A stretch of 64,000 nucleotides of DNA from positions 67,989,501 through 68,053,500 of the forward strand of contig NC_088921.1 in the NCBI RefSeq assembly GCF_038396675.1, written 5' to 3'. Source of the stretch: Hydra vulgaris (Eukaryota > Cnidaria > Hydrozoa > Anthoathecata > Hydridae). The notes beneath the pieces are model-generated. The model saw nothing but the letters and a program-made list of their open reading frames with translations, was not told the DNA's origin and ran no database searches. Position numbers and translations under genes: made by a program. Shown here in pieces: positions 55,349 through 64,000 of this stretch; position 1 is the first letter of the stretch; each line of letters begins with the position of its first letter.

Positions 55349-57271
55349 TCACAAAATCTATGATGGATGATGTGTTGAGCATACTTTCATCAAGTCTTGA
55401 TTTTGCTGACAACAGAGTGCCTCTTGGAATATGTGATACTAGCCAAATCACCATAGGAAAGAAGAAGAATGGAGCAGAATTCTATTTACCACCTATTTTT
55501 GACTTCACATCTGTCAAAGTTTGACCTTCAACAAGAGACAACAACTGTGACTGCCTAATTTGCCAGATTGGTCGAATGAAAGTTTTTGAAAAGCACCCAA
55601 TTTATGATCAAGAAAAATTGGAAACAGGCCACACTCAAAGAAGATGCTCAGACTGCCTCTCATATTCACACTTCGAGAAAATATGAGACAACTAGCCATC
55701 ACGGATTCTAAAGTCTCTGGCAAATTGCATCCACTATTGTTGCAGATAAAAAATTCTCTCCACATGGGACAATCAGACTGTCTTATGCAGGTGGTGGTTG
55801 CCCCCTTCCACTAACTAAAGGTAATTTAAGTATCTTTCAATTAGTAAAACATAAAATAGACTTTTAGTAAAGTCAACTGAATGAGAAAGCTGCTTTTTGC
55901 TAGAGTTAAAAAAATTTAATGGCATTACTATGAATGTAATATAATCAAGACAATAATGTGATGTGATGATAACATTCAGGTTCATCAAGAGAAAAAGACT
56001 CTTTGGTGATGGTCCTATCATGAGCACTCAGGGTCTTGTGCAAGTCGAAGTCAACACAGGCCTGTTAAACACAAACATGAAGAAGCTTGCTTCAATTATC
56101 CATCACGTGTCCAAGGGTCAAATTTTGGAGCCTAACTTCCATGAAAAACTTTGTGATGCAGGAAAATAACACAAAAATTATTTCATTCAAATAAAAACTG
56201 GGGTTAGTAATGATAAGTTGCAGAAACTCCAATAAATTGTTGTGCATTGCAAAGATCTTGCAGATCTCCTCAATGATGTTCTAGTGAAAAGACAAATCTA
56301 TTCATCACACATTGTAAAGCTTGGCCTTGATGGTGGTGGTGGTTTCTTGAAAGTAAGTTTGGGCATTTAATAGGCAGAGCAGAGCATGGAGGTAGGGCCA
56401 TTAACAAGCAAGAAAGCTTTAGCCACACCGACTGCCAGGGACTGTGTAGTCAAGAAGCAGCTGTTAGTTGCAATTGCTAAGGATGCGCATGAAAATTGCA
56501 GTAATATTCAAAAAATCCTCAATCTTCTTGGAATTGAGAAAGTTGACCTCCTTCTCTCAACAGATTTGAAGTTAGCCAACATCGTTTGCGGCCTTAAGTC
56601 ACATGCCAGCTCTCACCCTTGCACATGGTGTGATGCCTCTCACAATAATTTAGCCCAATGTGGCACCCCTCGAACATTTGGCTCTTTGAAACGATGCTTT
56701 GGAGATTTCAATGCAAGTGGTCAGGATTTGAAGAAAGCTAAGCTTTTCAAAAATGTTGTCAAGCAAACTTGTCTTGGACATTATTCCACCAATGGAACTC
56801 CACTTACTTCTTGGTATCGTATACCTTAACAAGCTTGGGCAGTTTGCAGACAATGAATGCAGGAAAATGCTGAAGAAGTTGGATCTTCTTCAGAGAATGG
56901 CAGAGCAAGATTGCGCATTTGACATCATTGATATAACTGACACAATGCGAAAATTTGATTCTGTGGTTTCTCGATGCTTTGGAAACAAATTGGAAACTGA
57001 CTATGTCGAAAAAATTGACGAATTTCACACTGAATACTTGTCCTTGACAAGAGGAAGCATCACTCCAGAGGTTCATCCAGAATTTTTCCACGTGAAAGAG
57101 TTTATTGAAAAACAAAGGGAACCACTAGTAAAATACAGTGAGCAGGCATTAGAGGCTTTGCACCACAACTTCAAATTACACTGGAGTAGATACAAAAGGC
57201 CAGCTGATCACCCTGAGTATGGGAAGTGGCTGCAAGCCTGTCTGGTTGACTACAACAGCAAAAGCTTGTAA
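55349..57271 (+). pseudogene. Uncharacterised transposase-like protein of the 4.2-kb TIR element, decayed
   Basis: Blocks in order: MMDDVLSILSSSLDFADNRV (55361), NCDCLICQIGRMK (Cys knuckle, 55545), SPHGTIRLSYAGGGCPLPL (about 55760), TGLLNTNMKKLASIIHHVSK (56059), VKLGLDGGGGFLKVSLGI (Asp at 56329), DAHENCSNIQKILNLLG, STDLKLANIV (Asp at 56563), HPCTWCDASHNNL (56614), PPMELHLLLG (56786), HPEFFHVKEF, SEQALEALHHNFK (57137-57175) and the end YGKWLQACLVDYNSKSL. Breaks: several stops before 55800, TAA TAG at 56370, and a frameshift near 56755; an intron may lie at 55825-55980. It is a repetitive cnidarian family of unknown function. The two Asp and the late Glu suggest a DDE-type nuclease (inference). 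Confidence 0.7.
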
Positions 57272-57499
57272 GGAAAAGAAAAGTACGAATACTAGAAGAT
57301 AGTGCACATTTTTTAATATAATACATAATAATATATAATAATACTTCAATAAGAAAAATCGATTTATTCACTCTTGGATAACTTGTTGAGTAAAAGATGT
57401 TGTACTCAACCATAGCCTAAAGATCATTGATGAAACTATCGAAGATGCAATTTTCCATTGTTGTTTCTTCTGATTTTGCAGATTATTAAAAAAATAGTA

Positions 57500-58401
57500 G
57501 GGGAAAGGCGCCTATGATGGCATAGCGCCTATGATGGCATACCGCTCATATTTCCATTAAAATTGGTTTCGGTAAAAAAATGATTAAACCTACATGACTA
57601 TACTGACTTTATATTAGTTTTAGTGAAAAAACGTCTCTTGTGCACAAGTATTGTTTTTACAATCAACAAAAATCAATTTTGGGATGTGCTGTTGTAGTTT
57701 TATTTCCTTCATATATTTAAGATTGTTATTTTACTATTAACTGTGCAGAAATGAAATTTTTATGCATTTTATATTCAGGTTTTGTGCATTTAGTGGAATA
57801 GTTACTTTAATTTTATCTTTTGAACAAAGCAGACACAGCTTGTTTTAATAAAAATGATGACTTTTACCTATGATGGCATACTGACGAGTTGGGGGTGTTG
57901 AAATATTGACGAGTAGGGAAAACCTTTTTTTTTTATTAGAAAAACTTATTTTTAAGTAAAGTTAAAAGAAAGCGATGCTCCAAAATTTTTTTTTGGTCCA
58001 AAAAATACGTAAAACGCAATATATCCTATGCGCATGCGCAAAACTTTACAATGCTGGTGTGTAGCATGAAATGGTAAATTAGGATGGTTTCGAGTAATTT
58101 CTGGCCTTTCTGAGGAAAGACTCTAAGGTTAAATGAAATCATTAAGTTACCCTCGATCCTAACTAGCCCCATCCTCTCCTATGCCATCATAGGAGCAGTG
58201 GTTGCCTATGATGGCATACTTGTGCTTTTTTTGCAATAAGAATAACTTATAAAAAAAATAAAACTGATGAAAACTCCCAGAGTAATTATTGTTCTAGATG
58301 TAACAAGGGATGTATCCATATCAAAACTTTTATTATTGGTCTTCAGGATACTGAATAATGAAGCTTCAAAGTTAAGTATGCCATCATAGGCGCCTTTCCC
58401 C
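57500..58401. mobile_element. Nested 902-bp TA-flanked element with repeated CCTATGATGGCATA motif
   Basis: Perfect 25-bp terminal inverted repeats beginning GGGGAAAGGCGCCTATGATG, flanked by TA at 57498-57499 and 58402-58403. The 14-mer CCTATGATGGCATA occurs at 57511, 57528, 57867 and 58205, and inverted at 58180 and 58377. No transposase is encoded. The inserted host is the 54538-58776 transposon. Confidence 0.92.
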
Positions 58402-58411
58402 TATTTAAAAA

Positions 58412-58575
58412 CTTGATTTGTTATATGATCTTTTGCAATTTTTTGTTAAAACAGTTACCTTTACGTGTTTTTTATGCTAATCTAGAATAATCTATTTAAA
58501 AATTTGATTTGTTATATGATCTTTTGCAATTTTTTGTTAAACAGTTACGTGTTTTTCATGCTAATCTAGAATAAA
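58412..58575. repeat. Tandem duplication, about 82 bp x 2
   Basis: Two copies of a block containing gttatatgatcttttgcaat and atgctaatctagaataa, just beyond the nested element, inside the larger transposon. Confidence 0.88.
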
Positions 58576-58618
58576 GAGTATTTATAATACTATAAAAATG
58601 CCAAAAAAAATTGAATGC

Positions 58619-58653
58619 TTATTCTTAAGAAATTTTAAATTTCTTAAGAATAA
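58619..58653. repeat. Perfect hairpin, 17-bp arms
   Basis: Arms 58619-58635 and 58637-58653 with a single-base spacer, about 25 bp inside the right terminal inverted repeat of the 4.2-kb element. Confidence 0.88.
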
Positions 58654-58780
58654 ACAAAATTTTAAACGCACTTTTTCTTCTGCGGATGGTGATAAATGAT
58701 TTCAGTTTTTATAGTTTTGAGTTCAGGAAAGTGTCAAAATTGCTCCCACCAATTTTTTCTTCTGCCAATGGGTGTGACTT

Positions 58781-59539
58781 ATTTGGTCATTTGGTATATA
58801 ATAACATTAATATTGTAAAATGCTTTATGTAAAAAGCAAGAAAGAAAGTTAAGTTTGTTTTGTATCATAAGTTGTATCCTAGAAATGTACTTATGAAATA
58901 AGTTTTTTGAAGTTTTAAGTTTTTTTAAGTTTTTTGAAAATTTAATAAAAATTCTAAGGTGGCATTACCCCCATAAAATGCTAGAATAGAATTAAATAAT
59001 TTTTTGGCAATATTTGCAGAATTTTATCTCTTGTTATAGTATTAAATTTTGATTAGGCTAGTTTTGCCAGTCTTCTTTTGGCCTCTTTTTTTCTAAAATT
59101 TAAAAAATTGTTTTTTTAGCCTAAATTAAAAAAAACAAAAAAACAACCGAAAACTGTTGCCATAGTTTTTAATTAATTTTCTGCATACTCCCAACGTAAT
59201 TAGCGTTTGGTAAATTTTTTTTTTTTAATAGAAATTTCAACAAGAAAAATGAATAATAACAACCTTGATGAGGCAATGATGAGCCAAATTGGACAAGAAT
59301 TACCCCTGCAGCATTTTTTGGTCAAGTTTTTTTAGAATTTGCCATATTTGAGATTTTTTATTTTAAGTAACAGTTTGTTGTATTTTTTCTTTTGAATAGT
59401 TTTTGTTTATTAACATGTTATTTTAAAGGAGGTTTAAAATGGAACAAGTGCATTTACTACTTCGTATTGACATACATTGAGACAAAGTTGTACTAAATAA
59501 TGTTGTTATGTATCTTGGTGTTAAATATTGGCATATTCT
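58781..59539. other. No gene recognised
   Basis: T-rich intergenic DNA outside the 4.2-kb element. Confidence 0.45.
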
Positions 59540-60619
59540 TTCTAAATTGCAGGCGGACAAGTATCATACCATCTCTTTTTTATCACCACAAACTGAGGCA
59601 GAAGCAGTTTTCGCCATCTTTATACAACCTTCTATAAATTCCATGTGATACGGTTATTTTTCAAAAAAGTTAAATGTAATTTTCTTTCGCTTCTTCCAGC
59701 TGCTCATCAGTGAGCTGTTTTGTTAGAGGTTGTTAGTGGTAACTCTGCTGCCCACTGTGAATTACTCCAATCAATCAAGTCCCACGTAAGCTATGCAATA
59801 AAATTGAGAGTAGGATCTTCAAAATGCCACACATTATTTGATTAGCTTTTGTACTTCGTTATTCTCTAGCTCTCTGTATACGCTTAACACCTATTTCTTG
59901 AATTTGTGGCTGCTTATCTGATATCATTTCCAAAACAATATTTTCTTGATGACAAAAGAATGTATTTGGTTGAATAACTTGTCTACTAAATTAATTAGGA
60001 CACCTGGCAGATACCGTGATTTGACTATTGTAATGCATAGATTTCTCCTTCCATAAAAAATAATTGACTTCTTTTTGATGATGAACCACATAGGGGCATA
60101 TACACGCATAATGTATGTTGCTATAGCTTCTAAATTTGATGAGGAATTGTGGTAGAACCATATAATCTGAAGACCCTGTTAGCATTGGTGAGCTATCAAG
60201 ATTTAGGCAGTTTTCCAGAGTTAGATTGGCAGAACAAGTGCCACTTAGTACAGATGTCAAAAAGGCAAAGCTGATCAGTAATGAGTATTTTTCTGTCCAT
60301 ATCATGACTCCTAAATCAATGATATATACTTCCCCATCACTATGGTTTTCTTCTTATTGAAAGTACAGTCATTTTTACCATTTAAGTACAACGCCTTTAT
60401 TTGAACCTCACTAAATTTCAAGTTAATCGTGGCTATAAAGCGCTGACATTTTATCTTGAGGATATTTTCATTATGTGAAATAATGACAATATCCTTAAGT
60501 ACAGCTGATATCATAGGTATAGCAGAAATTATAGAATCTAGTGGCACTACATCATTAAGGTTTGAGCTCTGTTGGCTTCGAATACTCTGTAGTTTTTTTC
60601 TTCTTTGTCTAATAATCAA
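59540..60619 (-). pseudogene. Decayed C-terminal part of an uncharacterised repetitive protein
   Basis: Minus-strand pieces in shifting frames: 60619-60311 (SNLNDVVPLDSIISAIPMIS, NENILKIKCQRFIATINLKF), 60305-59991 (NLTLENCLNLDSSPMLTGSS, VLPQFLIKFRSYSNIHYA), about 59980-59870 (FFCHQENIVLEMISDKQPQI, GVKRIQRARE), about 59740-59700 (PLTKQLTDEQLEEAKENY) and about 59640-59590 (EFIEGCIKMAKTASASVCGD). The last two blocks match the end of a widespread repetitive cnidarian/arthropod protein that finishes ERCIKxVTEAS-VCG. Function unknown; at least four breaks. Confidence 0.5.
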
Positions 60620-61044
60620 ATACCCAATTTTAAGTTCACCTCTTTATATTCCAGGAAAATGTGCTCCATAGCTAGTACCATATTAACTTTGGCATAGCAT
60701 CATTACCTAAGATCTTTGCATTGGCATGCAAATACATCAATCAGTTTGACTTTTTTATTTTCTCTGTCAACAGTTTTTTTTTTTTTTTCTCTGTCAACAG
60801 TTGGAGTTTTTTGTTCTGCTCAAAAAAATTAACAACTGTCTTTGTCAAGGATGTAAATGATGACACATGTTTGTTGCTGTTAAAGCTATTTCATTCTTTT
60901 TGTTAGTTTTTTAAGAAAGTTTCTGTAAAATTATAATATATATTTAATTGTACAATTATTTGAGAAATGATGTGCAGTATAGCTTGCTATCATTTTCTTA
61001 CAAATATTCCATATGCCGCATAGCTTCTACTCCCGTAGACATTT

Positions 61045-61262
61045 CCCAGCTAGCACAAACACTTCATTTTAGAATCTAAAGTGTTATTCCTTTTACACGT
61101 CTAAATTTAGATAACTATAAGACATCTAATAGTAATCATCTTTTAGACGACGAATATGAGCTCATATTTGTCGTCTTATTGTTATCTGAATTTAGACGTC
61201 TAAAAGTTCTCAATATTTTAGATTTTAAAAAACGTCTAAAAGACGTGTTTGTGCCGGTTGGG
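61045..61262. mobile_element. MITE of nested palindromes, 218 bp
   Basis: Outer ends CCCAGCTAGCACAAACAC and the inverse of CCCAACCGGCACAAACAC (four mismatches in 18). Inner pair ACGTCTAAATTTAGATAAC (61097) and its inverse (61181-61199), one mismatch. A 30-bp central palindrome lies at 61146-61175 (centre ATGAGCTCAT). No coding sequence or clear target duplication. Confidence 0.8.
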
Positions 61263-62560
61263 TTGCTCCTCAGAGAGTGGTTTTGAATACCCAAATTGCA
61301 GATGATCTGTTTTATATCTTAACATTTTATTTATTGAAATATAATTAGCAAAGTATTAGTATTAGTATAGTATTATCATAGTATTAATAAGCATAGCAAA
61401 GTTTGAAGTTGTACTTAGAAACATGCAATGTTTTAACAATTTTTTTATATGAAAAACATTATAAGTAATATAGTGTAATGATTTTATTCTAATAATATTT
61501 AAAAAACAAGTTTTTTTAAATTAGTTATATTATAAGGCTAAATTCAAACTGAATTCAAACTATAAAATAACTTACAATAAAATAAGTAACAACTCAGAAA
61601 TCTTTTAAACCGAACAAGTTAAATATTATGAATATAGTCCATGCTTTACTCGTAGTTTCAACACAAATCAAATTCGTAAAATTTATATTATAACAAACTG
61701 TATAATGTAGTATACCGTAAAACCGTGAGGGTGTACTTTGGTAGGTTTTTAAGCATTTTTGCAAAAAAACTATTAGTTATAACATTTTTTTCTGATTCTT
61801 TTTTTGCCGATATAACATTATACCTTTCCTTTATAAAATTTCATTATTACTTTTTTCTTTTTTGCTCGTATTACTTTTTTTTTTAAGTACAAAGTGTTAT
61901 CAATCTCATCCTATCGTGGGCGTGACTTCACCCCTTCACCCAGGTCACCCCTCTTAGGAGTTATAATCTATTAATTCCTTATGGCTTATAATTTAACCCG
62001 CTTCACAAGTGTCATTAACACTTTTTTTTGAAGTTGCACTAAATTAGGACACAATATACAAGCAAACTTATAACTTATTACTGGTAAAATTATCAATTTA
62101 AAAAACAATTTCGCTATCGAATATATCCAAAAAACGGACATAAAAAGAAAAATAATAATGTTAATTTGCTAAACATAGCAATATAATAATATATAGTAAT
62201 ATTATAATATATTTTACTGAGGAATTTATTCGTCAAACACGTAAAACACAGACATGTACACAATTGTTACTATACTAGGTTTCAATTTTTAATACTGTTG
62301 TAAACTCATGTGTGTGCACATTTCAATTCCAGCAACCTGTTGTCGATTATTTTAAGATAAACAAACCTTAAAACACAATAAAGAAAATATTTAATATAAA
62401 TGATATACCATAATACAAAATGGAAATAAGTTTTTACTAATAACCCTGTAAGAAACATTTGTTGCTAATTCTTTATTTCTAAATTACTAAAAAAAATTAT
62501 GTTATTTTAATAGTTTTACATTTCAATGTATTAAACAAAAATTAAATGCACTACAAAAGA
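61263..62560. other. No gene recognised
   Basis: AT-rich intergenic DNA with several T/A runs. Confidence 0.45.
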
Positions 62561-62744
62561 TAACCTTACCTGCTAAGTGAAAGGTTCTAAAACACACATC
62601 ATTATCATTATAAAAGTTCTTTTTACACACATCATTAGTTGTAAAATTTTTACATACATCAAGAATAAAAGAAAAAAAAGTCTCTCACCTTTTTATCTAA
62701 TAAAAATAAACATGTTAAAAGTATTATTAATAGAATTTAAATTT

Positions 62745-63720
62745 GATACCTCATGCCTGAATGCCACATGTCTAAAGTAGCAAGTTCTTTACAATTATGA
62801 ACAAGCAATACATTTGCAAAAATTGCAAGTAAAAAAAAAAAATTTTACAACTAATTTAAACTTACAGTGTGATATAGCATGACACAATTCTAAAATAGCA
62901 AATTATAAAAGCATATACAAACTTAAATAAACAAATTATAACAACCTATATATAAACTTTGCTGTAACTAGCCTAAATAAATACCCATAAAAAAATGCAA
63001 GTAAACATTTAACTGATTTATTTTACAACTGATGAAACTTACAGTGTAATTTTGCATGCCACGTGCCTAAAATAGTCAATTATAAAAGCATATAAACAAA
63101 TTTTATGCAAACTTAGCTGTAATTAGCCTAAATAAATATACCCATTAAAATAAAAATACCTAAATGCCACATGTCTAAAGCAGCAAGTTCTATACAAATA
63201 TAAACAAGCAATATATATTGCTTAACAATATATATAAACTTAGTTGCAACTAACATAAAAAAATTGCAAGTAAAAAATAAAAAAATAGTTTTACAACTAA
63301 TTTAAACTTACAGTGTGATATAGCATGACACGTGTCTAAAATAGCGAATCACAAAAGAATATACAAACTTAAATAATAAAATTAAAACAATCCATAATAA
63401 AACTTTGCTGTAACTAGCCTCAGTAAATAACCATGAAAAAAATGCAAGTAAACAGTTTACAACAGATTTATTTTATAACTGATGAAACTTACAGTGTGAT
63501 AATGCATACCACATGTCTAAAATTGCAAATTATTAAAAGCATATAAACTAGTTCTATGTAAACATAGCTGCAACTGACCTAAATAATGATACCTATCAAA
63601 AGAAATGTTAACATTTTTAATTTTACAACTGATTTAAATTTATACATAAGTTAGTATATGTCACGTCTAAAATAGAAAATTATACAAGAATATATACAAG
63701 TCATATAGTCTATATTATAG
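62745..63720. repeat. Satellite-like tandem array with higher-order periodicity
   Basis: The anchor CACRTGTCTAAAAT (CTAAA at 62772, 62890, 63067, 63175, 63336, 63517, 63667) recurs together with aaacttacagtgtgatatag and tgtaactagcctaaataaat. Neighbouring monomers differ, but every third one matches: 62772 pairs with 63175, 62890 with 63336, 63067 with 63517. The higher-order unit is thus about 400-450 bp, made of three diverged monomers. Confidence 0.8.
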
Positions 63721-63734
63721 AAATAATTGTTCAA

Positions 63735-63979
63735 CTAACTCTTTAGTTTATCACATAAAAAAAATTATAAATATATTCAATGGCATTGAATATATTTATA
63801 ATTTTTTTTTATGTGATAAACTAAAGAGTTAGTAGGTAAAGCATTGACAATGCTTTACATAGAAAAATTTAAATAAGTTTAACAACTTTTGAAATTACAA
63901 ATAACAGAGTTTAATTTAAACTTTGTTTATCCATTTGCTTTCTGTAGTAAAATTTAGTAGAAAAAGCAAATGGATAAAC
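63735..63979. repeat. Stack of three hairpins at the window end
   Basis: Hairpin 1: arms 63735-63782 and 63784-63832, one base of difference in a homopolymer, single-base loop. Hairpin 2: GTAAAGCATTG at 63836-63846 and its inverse at 63848-63858. Hairpin 3: GTTTATCCATTTGCTTT at 63925-63941 and its inverse at 63963-63979, with imperfect extension outward. Confidence 0.92.
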
Positions 63980-64000
63980 ACAATTTAAATTACGCTTTTT

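Larger units (their letters stand above)
54538..58776. mobile_element. 4.2-kb TIR transposon encoding an uncharacterised protein
   Basis: Ends are exact inverses for 26 bp (CACACCCATTGGCAGAAGAA...). After a 28-base insertion in the left arm they match again for about 55 bp (GGAGCAATTTTGACACTTTC, then CTCAAAACTATAAAAACTGA). ACTT directly flanks both ends (54534-54537, 58777-58780), a candidate 4-bp target duplication. The element holds the decayed protein gene at 55349-57271 and a nested 902-bp element (57500-58401). A perfect 17-bp-arm hairpin lies at 58619-58653, and a duplicated block of about 82 bp at 58412-58575. Without the nested insert it would be about 3.3 kb. Confidence 0.85.

Overview
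This is AT-rich animal DNA, most likely from Hydra or a close cnidarian. The evidence is short GT-AG introns, long (TA)n and (TATG)n microsatellites, many decayed DNA transposons, CR1/jockey-type non-LTR fragments, and repetitive uncharacterised proteins of kinds common in Hydra. The species call is inference from composition and repeat content.

Three host genes can be supported, all on the minus strand. The main one is AIMP1, the multisynthetase-complex/EMAP-II protein. It is not visible as one open frame, but it rebuilds phase-perfect from ten small exons between 28738 and 8733 (290 aa). Upstream and co-oriented lies an intronless 488-codon gene for the dynein-2 intermediate chain DYNC2I2/WDR34 (32307-30841). 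A third, small two-exon gene at 49251-48861 encodes an unrecognised 89-aa single-pass membrane protein.

The rest is mobile-element debris. 0-8 kb: a hAT (ZMYM1-like) transposase tail that cuts an unknown gene, hAT foldback relics, and a decayed transposase-like gene interrupted by a double palindrome. 8.7-28.7 kb: the AIMP1 introns, carrying a TA-flanked MITE, an IS630/Tc1/mariner transposase, CR1 copies, a pogo/Tigger fragment, and a tRNA-derived SINE inserted in a CR1 tail. 34-46 kb: two decayed uncharacterised transposase-like genes, a CR1 copy, and a hAT whose 5' and 3' parts flank one of those genes. 48-52 kb: a hAT foldback with a perfect 8-bp target duplication, the small membrane gene, and an internally deleted Tc1 element inside a (TA)n tract. 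54.5-58.8 kb: a complete 4.2-kb terminal-inverted-repeat element with candidate 4-bp target duplications, encoding a decayed uncharacterised protein and carrying a nested 902-bp TA-flanked element. 59.5-64 kb: a further decayed coding fragment, a MITE, a satellite with higher-order periodicity, and a stack of hairpins.

The observations most worth following up: the uncharacterised proteins at 42.3-43.9 kb and 55.3-57.3 kb share an ordered set of D/D/E-like motifs and look like two branches of one transposase superfamily; the 54.5-58.8 kb element gives that superfamily physical transposon boundaries; perfect short palindromes recur at damaged positions in unrelated elements.
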